The notes: generated by a model from the sequence alone, not told the origin. Shown: positions 1 through 11,532, counted from the stretch's first letter. The stretch is 64,000 nucleotides of DNA from Gnetum montanum (GCA_015680685.1 MNCI01008581.1:867911-931910); one strand, 5' to 3'. Numbers and translations: made by a program.

Positions 1-230
1 TAAAGTAAGTCATTTGTATTTCACACACACGCAATCGTTACATTGCACACAACCGCACGCCGCAACAGCACACACACATACTCACATTAACTACTGAGTT
101 ATTTGGAGGTATCTGGGCCTTGGTGTGGCCAGAGACCAGCAGGCACCTAAATCCTGTTCGAGGACACTCGTTGGCGGTCGCGTCCCAAACGGTCGCCAAC
201 AGTAGCGTAAACACTGTAGCAGTGTAAAAA
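1..230. other. unassigned GC-richer repeat flank
   Basis: There is no credible gene here. The stretch has CA-rich tracts near 25-85 and leads directly into the 20-bp tandem array. Its composition is more GC-rich than the rest of the window. It may be part of an unrecognised LTR or other element that runs off the left edge. Confidence 0.4.
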
Positions 231-400
231 CACTGTAGCATATGCTGGGACACTGTAGCATACGCTGGGACACTGTAGCATACGCTGAGACACTGTAGCA
301 TACGCTGAGACACTGTAGCTTACGCAGAGACACTGTAGCATATGCTGAGACACTGTAGCATGTGCTGAGACACTATAGCATACGCTGAGACACTGTAGCA
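231..400. repeat. 20-bp tandem repeat array (about 8.5 copies)
   Basis: Eight full copies and a half copy of a 20-bp unit, consensus CACTGTAGCATACGCTGAGA, lie head to tail in exact 20-bp register, with one to four differences per copy. A 20-bp period is not a multiple of three, so frames rotate from unit to unit. It leaves three overlapping minus-strand ORFs open, which are low-complexity artefacts. There are no spacers, so it is not CRISPR-like. Confidence 0.95.
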
Positions 401-660
401 GCGTATACACCTAGACGCTGTAGCAGCGTAAAAGCACTATAGCAGCGTAGACGCTGGGAATTCGTAGATAAAGTTAGCATATGGTTAACAACGTAGACGC
501 TGGAAGACTTGCAGATAGTGAGTTTTAAACAGGGTAGCATAGACGCTAATCAGCGTAGACGCTGGAAAGTTTGCAGGTAAGGTTTTAAACTATACAGCGT
601 AAACGCTGGGAGGTTTTCGAAAAAAGTCGGCATGTACTCAACAGCGTAGACGCTGAGAGC
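401..660. repeat. dispersed AGCGTA/ACGCTG dyad motifs
   Basis: The 14-bp dyad CAGCGTAGACGCTG, or its A variant, recurs near 443, 551, 595 and 642. It is an inverted repeat, CAGCGT...ACGCTG, with a 2-bp centre. Half-sites AGCGTA and ACGCTG continue through about position 1,860. The half-site is shared with the 20-bp array, so the array probably amplified out of this older motif field. Confidence 0.8.
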
Positions 661-1513
661 TCTGAAGCACAACTAGTTTAAGGCAGAGGCCCTCCTTCTA
701 GCGCCAATTTCTATACCGCCTGAAATCGTCGGTCTCCGGCTAGAAAGAAACAGAGACCGTGGGATCGTAGGACGAGGATAGAAGACCCTGCCTTCACCTA
801 AGGGCGAGCTGGAATGCACGAAGGCATAGTACCTTGGGTGATCCGCACGCGGATCAGACAAGGATTTCCCCGAGCGTACGCAAAGTGTTATACGCTGGGT
901 TATGCGTAAACAACGTAGCGAGCGTAAACAAAGCATAAACGACGTAAAACAGATGCGAACAGAGCGTGAGCATAAATGGACATAAATAGAATGCGTGCAC
1001 CAAGTTGATGTAAAACTATAAACAATCTTATGCAGCAAATGTAACAATGATATTACAGGATGAGAATACAGTGCACCGGTCTAACGCAGTTGTGGCGAGG
1101 CACAAGGCGGACGAAAAGCCCCGGTGTATGCAGGGTGACTCGGCTGGTTCGCAAGGCAGGCAGAGCATAGAGACTATGTGTACAGTGTACAGGGCTCTCC
1201 AGTGTAAGAGGGTTTTAGCTCTTGTGCGCAGCGTAAATGTTCTCTAGTATGCTCAGGGATTTTGCCAAACTCTCTAGATGAAGTGGAAAATCGGGGCTTT
1301 TATACCAATTGTTACGCTAGACTCGGGTCGGGCGACATGTGGACGTTGACCGAGTGCAAAAGGCATAGCATTTACAAGTGTACAGTATATTACATCTGCT
1401 GAGCGTATATGCTGGGCGTATACACTATGGATGCCTAGCGTAGAGGATGCCAGCGTAAGCGTATAGCATGCCAGCGTAGGCCAAAAATGTACCCAGCATA
1501 TACACATGAAAAT
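661..1513. other. unassigned GC-richer region with AGCGTA motifs
   Basis: I see no protein family in any frame. Short ORFs of 66-124 codons look random. AGCGTA-type half-sites continue, for example near 873, 917, 1,401 and 1,437. The character is that of a retroelement LTR or untranslated region, but no terminal repeats, primer site or coding domain could be tied to it. Confidence 0.4.
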
Positions 1514-1870
1514 GCTTCATTTTAAGGTCAAAAATTGATTTTTTGGTGCCCAAGAGCTGCTGGGAACCTTGGGGAAGGTTCTGGGGGGTCTGGACGCTCG
1601 ATTCTGGCATGTTTTGACTCATTTCTAGGGCCCGAAAGTCTGTCTACGCTGGCTACACCCTGGCGTATACGCTGGGCGTACAGGAATGGAAGACCATCAT
1701 TTGGAGCCCAAAATTTGATTTTCAAGTGCCTGAGACCTACTGGAAACCTTGGGGAAGGTTTTGGGGGGTATGGATGCTCCACTTTAGCATGTTTTGATGA
1801 GTTTTTAAACCCCAAAAGTTGCTGTACGCTGGGCCTTACGCTGGGCATGTGTAGGCCAGCGTACAAGATG
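1514..1870. repeat. ~180-bp tandem duplication
   Basis: Two diverged head-to-tail copies are present, about 1,514-1,690 and 1,695-1,870. Both carry the run AACCTTGGGGAAGGTT, then GCATGTTTTGA about 40 bases on, then a TACGCTGG motif. The copies differ at roughly one base in five, so the duplication is not recent. Confidence 0.8.
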
Positions 1871-2490
1871 CATACTTAGTGAAAACCAAGTATTTTGAGC
1901 TCAAGATTTGCCAAGTTTGATGCTAGATGTCATCGTAGTCTTCTGTGGGTCCCAGGGAGCTTTTACTTGCTTGCTTTGACTTTTTTTGATGCTATTTTGA
2001 GGCTTTCAAGCTTGGTCATGCTGAGGACCAACATGACTTAGCTTAATTTCTGTTTACAAGTGTTAGCCAAAATTTTTTGTGGTGTTTCAGTGTTCATGAA
2101 AACAAGAGTGAACACCTTATACATTTGACATCAGGCCTTATTTGACAGCTAAGAAAGAAAGAGAGAGAGAAAGAAGTTTTGTTGTTGCCAACACAAAGAT
2201 TGCACCTTTTGTTATCCATCCATAAGCGTACCATCTATCTCATTATTTGCATAGTTATTTCAACACTGATCCATTTCAAGTGTTCCCTCCAGATCCAATC
2301 CATTATTGTATGATTGCCATCTACACACACAACACAGTCTTATATTAGCAAGGGTAAATGAATCATAATGCAATTGATACCTTGCTTCGGTGAAAGGTCC
2401 ATTGGCTAAGTTGTGATATGGCTGATACGGTCTGCAGATATAATAGTGGTTACCGAAGGTGTATGGGTTAGGAGAAAATCGAAAAAATTT
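1871..2490. other. unassigned AT-rich region with purine tract
   Basis: No gene is recognised. A GA-rich microsatellite-like tract lies at about 2,150-2,176. The stretch separates the GC-richer repeats from the first Athila/Tat-like element, and may hold that element's missing 3' LTR in a form too decayed to recognise. Confidence 0.35.
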
Positions 2491-4071
2491 GGGTCTAGAC
2501 CCCCATGACTAAGAGTGAACCTCCAGTAGTGATAGAATGGAGAAAGAATAAAGAACAAAAAAGATGGAGAAAAATGAGATAACTATGACATCGATGAAAT
2601 AGATGTCAAGATGAAAATGAACAAAATAAAATGGATTGCAAAAATGTTAAGGGAAAAAACTTAACTGGTGCACCAAATAGGAATGTTAGTGGGTCCTCCC
2701 CAAAGTAGGCTCATGCCCTTAATGCCCTAACAATCCCACATTCAAAGAGTTCGTAGGCTCTAGGAATGTCATTTGGAACAAGAGTTAAAGTCTTAACCAC
2801 AAGAATTTATCTAAAAGAAAACAATGTGTCAACCAAAATATACACTAAAGATACAACTAGCAATGAGGTGAACAATGGAAAGAAGGATGAAGAGAAGAGA
2901 ATGGAATGGAATCCCAAGAACAAGGTGGTGTACAACCCCTTGTGTGTTTCATGGTTAATGTGACTTAGCAGATCCCATTCCAAGTGTGGCCTCAAACAAA
3001 CCACATCTAGTGACTTCACATTAATGCATTTGGCCAATCCATCCCCTTGGAGTAACAAGAATGTCTTCACCCAAGAGCCACCACCATTCCGATAAAATGA
3101 ATGAGGAGAGAACGGAAAGCGAGAAGGACCTTAGTTAGAGGGAACTTGTTTATTTTAGTTCCATAACTAGTGCTTGTAGCTCAAATGATTATTTCGTCTA
3201 AGGGATGTGCTTTAAATTCTCACATTTTTTTTGTTGTTTTATATGTTTATGCGTGAGAACCACACCATGCAAAGACTTTGTTATTTTTATTTTCTTAGGT
3301 TCCTGATAATTGAGTAACATCAAAACTGTAAGAAAACTCAAGAAGAACACATCCAAGCACCCAAGAGAATGGCCAACACAAATGCATCAAGTTCCCTTGA
3401 AGTCACACCCTTTTCAATCCTTGAGTCCTTTCTTAGTTTGAGAAGTGCCCAGTCACCGATTCATTATAGTTCTTATTTAGAAAGGGACTGTACATTTCCA
3501 AGCTGAGAGAGACCATAGAAACTTGTGGATGAATGGATGAAGTGGACTCATTGCCTACCATATCAAAAGAACCATACCTTAGTATCAACATCATGACTTA
3601 AAGGTAAAAACCAAACATTATCAATCAATATAAAAAACAGTTCATACCATCCTGAAGAACACTTATTAAATGACAAACTTACAAGATGGATAACACACAC
3701 ATACACAAAATGAAAAAGTATAACGATGTTGTAAAACAAAAAATAAGAAAAGTTAAAGAAATATGTAAACCAAAAACGTGTAAAACAAAAACTTAAAAAG
3801 AACTGAGGGCCCCAAATGATTAGCATAGGTGGTCGTCTCCCCCATGACTGAATGGAAAGAGAGAGATCAAAAATAATGAGCGCTTATTTGAATTTCTTAA
3901 AAGTGTCCAACTTCTCCCGATTGATGTTTTTAGATTAAGGAGTGGAAGTTAGCGACGCTCATATTCTAATGTATCTATGCCTTCATCATGGTCGTGAGTT
4001 GTTCCCCCAATTTGTTCCATGCATGTTGGTCAATTGCTCTTTCGATTAGCTGTCAACCATGGGGTGTCCAC
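2491..4071 (-). mobile_element. 3' non-coding part of Athila/Tat-like element 1
   Basis: Collinear with the post-polymerase spacer of the second element at about 13,650-15,070. Both contain a CAAAGTAGGCT segment (near 2,703 and 13,758) and a CCCCCATGAC block (3,839-3,848 and 15,055-15,064). Another CCCCCATGAC lies at 2,500-2,509; on the minus strand it reads as a purine-rich tract and could be the polypurine tract next to the lost 3' LTR. No reverse transcriptase, RNase H or integrase remnant is found between this part and the protease, so polymerase appears to have been deleted near 3,900-4,070. Confidence 0.6.
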
Positions 4072-7000
4072 TTATTGTGTGGTTGCTACATATAGGCACC
4101 TTTGTCTTAAAGTTTCTAGGGCACACCGGTTACATGTAGGAGATGCTAAGTATTTCTCCATGTCATGACTCGTTGAGTCACTGTATGTGATGCATGGAAC
4201 TTTCTTCTTCTCAATCTTTCCATAAATGTTTACCTTAGATATTTCCAAGGAAAGATCACAAATTCCTAGGCATGCATCTATTGTGCTTAGCCATGTCCTT
4301 CCCATTATAATTGGGAAGTCCCCTTCGTTGCTATTGACTTCTATCATTAGGAAATCAACTGGGTATGACCAACCACACATAGTGGTAATGATGTCCTCCA
4401 CTAATCACAAGGGAATGGTGATGGACTGGTCAACCATCTCTAATTGAATATTTTTCTTCTTGAGTTAGGGCTAGTTCCAGGCTTGATACATTTCTCGTGA
4501 GATTAATTTGACTCTGGAACCTGAGTCAAGAAGAGCCTTATGTGGTTCATTCTCAGTGACTTGGAGGTAGATTAAGGGACTTCCAAGGTCAAAGAGTTTC
4601 CTGGGAAGGTGGCCTACATTAATCCAGTCAATTACGGAATGTGTTAACATAACCGTATATGTTGAGCTCTGGTATTGGTTTGAAGGGAGCTTCGAAGCCT
4701 TGTGTGTTGGAGGTGCATGCACAGACTTAACCGCTTGTGGTTGTGAGAGCTTGTATGGGTTTTTGGTTCTAAAGAAAGGTCTTCTCTTCTTGCGGTTGTC
4801 AGAACCAGCAGTGGGTTGAAGGTTTACAGCTCTCATAGCATTACGTTGCTACGGTTGAGTGGGGAGTTCCCCTTGCATTGTTGGAGCAGGAGGTAGTGGA
4901 ACTACCGGCATAAGGGTGGTGGATAGATTCGGAGGATGGTACATGTGTGGAGTGTCTCCCGAAGGAGAAGGAGTCCTTCTAAAATACTCCAAAACTTGGT
5001 AGTGACGTTGTGGAGTTGTGTGATCCATAGAGTCACTTGGAGAAACCAGCTACTGCACGTAATAGCCATAAGGATCAAGTTGCTGGTAAGGATATTGTTG
5101 CCTTGGCAGTGGCATCCCCCATGACTGTGGGTGTTGCCACTACTGGTGTTGCCCGATAGGTTGTGGCAGAGTTCCACTTGGATAGTACATTAACGGTTGG
5201 TGGAATTACCTTGGGTTACCTTGGGGATAAGGTAACCTTCGGGGTACCTACCGTCTATTAAGTCTCAGGTTGAGTGCATACACCCTAGACTCTTGTAGAT
5301 GTGAGATCATTGGGCAACATCTCTTAAGATGGTCATTGTTTGTATCTGAATCCACAACCTCATTGGTGATATTCATTTTTCCCTTACCCTTTTCATGTGC
5401 ATGGCCTGAATCTCTCCACTTTTTCTTGTCCTTGTCACTCATTCGTTCCTCCTTAGACTCCTCTACGATTTTCAAGACAAGTTCAAGTCTACTATCCAAG
5501 AAGTCTTGTATTTGATCTACCTTAGCTACCACTTCCGTTATTAGCTTTTGAAGCAACAAGTTTTTTCTATTCACCAACTCTTTGAGTGGTGACTCATCCT
5601 CTTCATCATAGAATCTCACTTCCCTCTTTCGGAGGGAAGGATCACGGTTATATTCTTCCGCATTTTCTCTTTTTTGTAACTCCCCTTCTTCTTTAGCTAC
5701 TTGCTCCAACAATCGATAAACTTCATAGGATCTAACTTCATATAGTCTCCCTTGGGCATAAGTCCCAAGGGTTCTCCTAGTTTCATGCCTTAGCCCATCT
5801 ACGAGGTGGCATAGTTGATCTTGTTGTGCGTAACCATGACCCGAGCAACGATGTAGCAATGCATAGTATCGACCCATGGCAGCATTCAAGGGTTCATGAG
5901 TACCTTGCTTCCATCCTTGGATTTGTTTGCACAAATTAGACACTCTAGAGTACGTTTGGTATTTATCGTTGAACAACTCTAACATTGTACTCCATCTCCT
6001 AATGGTTTCCGGCTCTAAGGACCAATACCAACTCTCTGCTTCCTTTACAAGTGTCCTAGGAAACAACTTTAATTTCTGCCACTCATTTTCAATATTTTGC
6101 AAGGTGCAGGCATCGTGGAATGCCTATAAATGATTTTGCATATCATTGTTGTATCCCCCTTTGGACCGTGGGATATTATTCATGTCTAAGCGCTTGATCT
6201 GGCTATCTTTTTGATGCCTTGTTGGTATCTGAACTACCTTCGTAATATCTAGCATACTCTAGGTTGCAAGTAGCGGTTCATCATGATCATCTCTTTCATG
6301 ACGTCTATGATGTATATGTTGCTCCCTACTTTCCCTTTGTTCATGCCTAGACTCTCTAGACTACCCTCATCCTCTCTCTCGACTCTCTCATCGAGGTCTC
6401 TCATCTTGCTTACCTTTATCCTCATCGTTATGCTCTTTGTGGCTACGCCCTGATGTGGAAGGAGAGGGTGAATGGTGTGATGAAGGGGAAGAAGAAGGAG
6501 AGCCATCGCCATGACGATGTCTCCTACCTTCTCTTCTGTGACTTTGGCCCTGATCGTGATGACGATCAGAATAATCGTCCTTTTCATGTGTTTTTATTCC
6601 CTCGGTGAATAGTTGGCATTCACGGGAATCAAAACCAAGGTTTTGTATCGTGGAGTGTAGGTTCTGATACCCCACCTCCTTACTATCATTAGAAGGGAAA
6701 ACATCATTTGATGGAGAACCTGTTATAAGTGGTTTACCATCTCCAATTTCACTTAGGACGTGCGAGACCCCTTTGCCCTTCAACAATTTATGGTGACTCT
6801 CCTGCCTCTAGTCCCTTAAACATTGTGCTTCTATGGGATGATAATCCCTTGTGTCAAAATTGCCTACAGCGTATTCAGCGTATAGCTGTGTCATGCCTAT
6901 CTGTGCAAGAGCACGAATAAGCATGTTAGGGACTACCCGATCTGGAGGTAACGCTATGTTACCTTGCAAATCTCTCCAACGCAGTTGTTCATCTTGATGG

Positions 7001-7155
7001 AGGATAAAAGTAAAATCAGGTATATACTCATCGGGATGAGTATATACCACCCGATACTATTGAGGAACTGGCAGATTTTGGTTATGTGTTTTTGACTGCC
7101 GATTGTTTCTTGTATGATCCCTAGGTGGTGAAGTGCTCTTATGAGAAGAAGACAT
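4072..7155 (-). pseudogene. gag-protease of Athila/Tat-like Ty3/gypsy element 1 (broken by stops)
   Basis: One minus-strand frame runs from an ATG at 7,155 to 4,072 (1,027 codons) with no frameshift. It is cut by fifteen in-frame stops, at low coordinates 7,057, 6,808, 6,388, 6,367, 6,361, 6,259, 6,124, 5,248, 5,206, 5,140, 5,050, 4,849, 4,471, 4,465 and 4,405. The retrotransposon gag domain lies at about 6,120-5,450 (WYWSLEP, then LDGLRHETR-like text). An acidic/basic and Ser-rich stretch precedes it at 6,590-6,390. An aspartic protease follows, with LLDSGS at about 4,540-4,520 and the flap-side motif IIMGRTWL near 4,300. The frame then closes and polymerase is absent. The 284-codon open piece (6,102-5,248) alone looks like a gene but is only the central gag segment. 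Confidence 0.85.
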
Positions 7156-7284
7156 CTTAGTTTAATTCAGTGTGCTGATTAACCGTTATATAATTTTTTC
7201 TTATTTAATTAACCCTGACGGTTCATTTAATCTTCCAATGATGTGAGTGATCCCCTATGTTCTACTTAGCACACAAACACTTAG

Positions 7285-7302
7285 TCCCCGACAACGGTGC
7301 CA
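7285..7302 (-). other. primer binding site, tRNA-Asp type (element 1)
   Basis: The plus strand reads TCCCCGACAACGGTGCCA, matching the 3' end of plant tRNA-Asp at 16 of 18 bases. On the minus strand this is the tRNA-complementary primer site used by Athila/Tat elements. It sits one base inside the LTR end at 7,304, the expected spacing, and fixes the element's orientation. Confidence 0.85.
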
Positions 7303-7303
7303 A

Positions 7304-8133
7304 TGATGAGTGGCGAGGTACCTCTACACTCAACCATACGAATACAAGTGTTACACGCACGATCCGATCGAACTCCGCAAACTAAGTGCCTACACACCTT
7401 ATGAAACACTTAAGGTTAATCATTTGTTATCTTCCCAGAGTTACTTATATTTGTCACGGTTGTATGATTAAGTAAGTCTGAGGTATATGATTTTTATATC
7501 TTTTCGATTTTTATCTCCTATGCTAATGACGTGAAGGGTGAAGAGACTAATTGACTAACTTTAACTAACTAACTAAGCCTTAATTAACCTAGCATCAGCA
7601 TTCATTCCCACTTACCGTTCACACCCTGAACCGATGCAACCTTGGTTACCAAATCCTAGTCGTTGCTGGGATCACCAAGCATAACACACGTGCTCGAAGC
7701 GGTCATACTGAATGTAGTTAACTATGGGAGAAGGGTTGAGAGAAAATTAATCAACTCATAAAGCATTTAAATGACGAATAATAAATAATAATAAGTAAAA
7801 TCCTATTTAGCCTATTCCATGCACTACAAGGTTTATCCAAGAAGTTCATCTTTATTATCGTACACAAACTTGTGTTCAGGTACAATATTTGCTCGAATAA
7901 AGATCCGTTCATGTTGGAGCTCCTGCTGTGGGCACATGGAAATTATTCTATATCTGGAGAGATAAAATTACTAGAGTTTTGCTACAGTCTAGGCCTAGAC
8001 TGAGAAACAAGGTAGAGCCACCTCTTATTTATAGATTTGATGACGCACTACGATATCACGTACACAATATAGCAGGGGATGCGATATCGTGGCAAACGCG
8101 ATATCGCGGGGGATGCGATATCGCATCCCATCA
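7304..8133 (-). repeat. 5' LTR of Athila/Tat-like element 1
   Basis: An 830-bp LTR bounded by TGATGAG on the left and CATCA on the right, so each end is TG/CA on the minus strand. It abuts the primer site. It is homologous, in the opposite orientation, to the two solo LTRs at 16,774-17,637 and 18,469-19,322. The U3 end is dense in GATATC palindromes, including a perfect 18-bp palindrome at 8,111-8,128. A TATA-like TTATTTATAGATT lies near 8,022. Confidence 0.8.
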
Positions 8134-8761
8134 CTTATTGAATTACAAATCTTATTCATATTACAAATTTATCATAAATTATTAAGTTCTTTAAGCCATT
8201 GCTTTTTTAAGTTATCTTTGTGCAATACTACATCAAGTTTAATAGCTCCTCCCTTGAAAACATAGATGAAATTTTTCAAGTAAATTATTATAAACATATA
8301 ATAGCTTAACCAATTATTAACACAACATTTAAGGCTCAAGAATTATTTAAAACTAGGTTTGATTTTATTTTTAGTATGAAAATCAATTCTTAATGAATTA
8401 ATTATGGGATTTTATTAATTTGAAAATAAAAAAATATTCTTTCTACTAAATAATAGATACATATATCATGAATATATAGCTAAACTAGTTCTTACAATGG
8501 TCATAATTAGTTTCTTTGATACAAGTGGTAGGTGTTAAGGTTATATTTTGTATGATGTTTGGTGTTGCTAAAGAAGGTAGCCCTACTCTTGAGTTTTGTG
8601 ACATGTTACATGCATTCAAAATACTACACTACATATAAACTAAAACTAAACTAACAACTACCTATCATACCTCCTACGATACCATCTCCAACTTTACATG
8701 CTTCATTTCTAACTCATGTTCTCAACCAAAAAATTTTCAATGATAAATTACAAGTGTTAAC
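8134..8761. other. AT-rich spacer with a repeat shared with 26.3 kb
   Basis: No gene is visible. About 120 bp at 8,366-8,486 match 26,325-26,446 in order and orientation: both have GATTTTATTAATTTG, AAATAATAGATA and AATATATAGCTAA in the same sequence. This is an old interspersed repeat of unknown class. Confidence 0.55.
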
Positions 8762-8840
8762 AATGAGGTGATAGCCTAGTGGTAAGACTTATAACTTGAT
8801 AATCCTAAGTTATGAGTTTAATTTTTGTAGGGGAGGGGAT
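8762..8840 (+). repeat. tRNA-derived SINE-like head
   Basis: Internal RNA polymerase III-like boxes are present. The A-box-like ATAGCCTAGTGG is at 8,770-8,782 and a degenerate B-box is at about 8,813-8,824, a tRNA-like spacing. The same head occurs at 8,880-8,968 (minus), 9,698-9,820 (minus) and 24,257-24,370 (plus), so this is a repeat family and not a functional tRNA gene; the arms do not fold into a proper cloverleaf by eye. Confidence 0.6.
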
Positions 8841-8879
8841 GTTGAAATTCAAAATAATTGTAATATAGGTATATATTAA

Positions 8880-8968
8880 GATATGTAACTTAGCTTTGCT
8901 CCCTAGAATCAAACCCATGACTTGCAAATTTCAATTCAAGAGTCTTACACTAGGCTAACACCTCATGG
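8880..8968 (-). repeat. tRNA-derived SINE-like copy
   Basis: On the minus strand it reads GTTAGCCTAGTG (A-box, near 8,950-8,961), then TGGGTTTGATTC (B-box, 8,906-8,917). It faces the copy at 8,762, so the two form an inverted pair about 40 bp apart. Confidence 0.65.
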
Positions 8969-9002
8969 CCAGTAGTAAGCTATAAGGTTTTAATTTAGCT
9001 AT

Positions 9003-9330
9003 ATGTCGTCATTGTCATCATCATCCTAGTCTTGTCCCAATAACATGGGGTCAACTACTTGAGTTCTGTTTTGTCATTTTCCTTTATGACAAGCTATATC
9101 TTTGTTCTGGGAGATGATGTTATGTGTCATTTTTGTATCATTCCTTAGTAAGTCATTGCTCATTTTCCATAGTAACCAAGCCCTATGATTGCTACAAATT
9201 ACATCTAGAATATACCTTAGTATTTGGAAAATCTGAAAAAAAAAAACCATCCATGATATTTAACAAGGTTTTATAGCCAGCTACTAACTTGATGTTAACC
9301 CTCTTCCTTTCATATCCATGTTTGGGATGA
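9003..9330 (-). mobile_element. RTE-type LINE 3' fragment
   Basis: The plus strand has a CATCATCATCCTAG block followed by CTTGTCCCAATAACATGG. This is the reverse complement of the tail of plant RTE LINEs, where GTTGGGACAAG and a GATGAT tract end the element. A further LINE-like piece lies near 9,285-9,340. Only the 3' end is present and no coding domain is seen. Confidence 0.6.
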
Positions 9331-9595
9331 TCATTGACGGATTTTAATTCAACTATATATCTTAAGGGTAAATATTATTTAAAACATATTTTAGGTTCCA
9401 ACACCTCAATTAAATACATTAATATAAATATTTCTAGCATAATATCAAGTAGTTAAATAGGCATATTGTTTAAACAAATGTTTAAAATATTACCTTAATA
9501 CTTATTGATCATGGTGTTGCAACTTGAAATAAATTTCTGATAATATTTATGGAGGATGTTGAAACCCTAAAATAATTATAATATAGGTACTTATA

Positions 9596-9672
9596 TAGTT
9601 TAATTAGAACTTTATAACTCAACATTACCTACTAGAATCAAACCCATAACTTGGAACTTTTAAATTAAGAAT
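9596..9672 (-). repeat. truncated SINE-like copy
   Basis: The B-box region GAATCAAACCCATAACTTGG (plus-strand reading, from 9,635) matches the other copies. The A-box half is missing beyond 9,672. Confidence 0.5.
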
Positions 9673-9697
9673 AATGTTTCTCTCTTTTATTTAAATA

Positions 9698-9820
9698 ATA
9701 TTTACCTTTGAGATATATAGTTAAATTAAAACTTTATAGCTAAGTATTGTCCATGAGAATTAAGCCCATAACTTAGAGTTATCAAATTAAGAGTTTTACA
9801 ACTAAGCTAACATCTGATTC
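9698..9820 (-). repeat. tRNA-derived SINE-like copy with tail
   Basis: The A-box is near 9,800-9,812 and the B-box near 9,755-9,768 on the minus strand. A tail segment, AACTATATATCTC on the minus strand, also occurs as an isolated plus-strand piece near 9,350-9,385. The shared tail argues for a true repeat unit of about 120 bp. Confidence 0.6.
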
Positions 9821-10613
9821 TACATCCAAATATCTATATGTTAGTTGTTTATTATTTACCTAGAATTTTGGCCCCAAGCCCAAGTACTAACATATATAGC
9901 CTTGGTTATGGCCACTACATTGTAAATATGCTACGCTCAATATAGCTAATAAAAGAAAGACATTTTTAAATAAAAGTCTAAATGCTAAGAAGTTTTGCCA
10001 AGTTCCATAACCTTCTTCTAGTAATGTTACTACAAATAAGATGCCTAATTTTGTTCTTTTAAGTTATGCATATCACTTATTGATTATTGATCTTACAATA
10101 CAACATGTGTTTCTTCAAATTTTCTATTGCCTATCTCATCATCAAAATTTTACTTTATAGTAAAATGATGTGATGTAAAAACATAACATTCAAGTTATTT
10201 ATGTTAGGTGTTGTTTTCATTTTTCTTTGCTAGTTTGACCTAAGCAATACTTTGAGGGTGCAAAATAACCTAGATATAAGATCATTTATACATATGCATG
10301 TAGTGATGGATGATTCATAAGTAAATTCTAGATTTTGATGAATAATTTGAAGACTATTATAAAGTTTTATGTTTTGTTAAGTTCTTTAATCTTTTATTGA
10401 TTTTTCAAAGAATTTAGTAGAAAATTGTTAATTTTCATAGTCCCATTAAGCATATAGAATTTATTTCCATACCATTTGATTCTCATAGATGTTTTTGGTG
10501 AAATTAATCTTCTTAAATATAAAAAAGAATAGGTATTGTAAGTCGGTAGAAAGGCTTACATTAAACAAATTACAAATTATAATCTTTTTAATTTTATTAA
10601 CTTTTGTCATTAT
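9821..10613. other. AT-rich spacer
   Basis: No ORF, RNA gene or recognisable element is seen. It ends at the 3' LTR of the second Athila/Tat-like element. Confidence 0.4.
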
Positions 10614-11532
10614 TAATGAGTAGTTTGATATTCCAACACTTCACTTTATAAGTCACAAGTATTCACCATGACCAAATTGTAATTCGTGGATAAACAAGGT
10701 GAGTATGCTAGTTTTGATAGTTGGTTCACAATCGTTGTCTTCTCATGTTGAGTTAGTGAAGTATGAGTACTATGGTTTAACTCTTGGTGAGACATATGAT
10801 GTCATGATGTTATTGGCTTAATTTAATCCTAAGTGCTTTCATAATGAAAATGAGAATAAACTCTAAATCTAAGCGATAACTAAAATGTAAATCTATCCTA
10901 GCCTATGGTGATAAGTATCTATTCCTAGCTTATCATACATGCCCTAGGCTCATGTAACTATTTCTAGGATTACTAGTGAATCCACTACTAAGTGAATCAA
11001 GTGAAGTCACTACTAGATTGCCAAATGATTACACTTAACACTTAAAACTAGTAATACTTATACCACCTTACTTATGGACATTGGAAAACTAAAGTACTTA
11101 GAAAATGTAAAGAACTAAACTAAAGTAAACGTATTAAAGAAATGAAAATTAAACTAAGGAAAATGACTAAGTAAAAATAAAGAAACTCAATGCAATGTTG
11201 TAATGGTGAGAAACAATCTTGATCTTTATTTTCAGCCATGAATTGTGCCCAAGTACAATCCACTCAAACAAAGATTCCATACAACTATTCAACACTACAC
11301 TGCAAGCATTCACTTCTAACTCTAACTCTAAGTGTAACTCACAAAAAAAAACTGCAATAATTTCTCTATATGTTGAATAAAAGTTCTTCGTTTGACATGA
11401 TCAAGGATTGGTATTTATAGTGTTGACTAGGATGTTGTACATAGTATCAATGATGACATATCCAAAGTTGTGATGTCACAAATACAATATCATAGATACA
11501 ATATTGTGGCTTATGAAAAATAGATTTTATCA
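10614..11532 (-). repeat. 3' LTR of element 2
   Basis: It matches 23,094-23,793 over about 700 bp, including GGTTTAACTCT, TATTGGCT(T/C)AATTTAATCC and CACTCAAACAAAGATT. It ends GATTTTATCA at 11,532, and the purine-rich minus-strand tract (plus CCCCCATGA, 11,535-11,543) follows immediately, as expected for a polypurine tract. The left end is TAATGAG rather than TGATGAG. Confidence 0.8.

Noticed and set aside
231-400. CRISPR-like array
   Set aside because: The units are contiguous with no spacers and the window is plant nuclear DNA.
38-410. Three overlapping minus-strand ORFs (80-91 codons) rich in ATVSQ/MLQC repeats
   Set aside because: They are the three frames of the 20-bp tandem array, all open by chance because the unit lacks stop codons in any frame. 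No promoter or homologue is implied.
4072-7155. Recoding of the in-frame TAG codons as sense in the gag-protease frame
   Set aside because: The stops include TAA and TGA as well as TAG, have no recoding context, and fit C-to-T decay of methylated cytosines better.
8762-8840. Functional tRNA gene
   Set aside because: Box-like motifs are present but the arms do not pair into a cloverleaf, and the same head recurs in several decayed copies with a shared tail.
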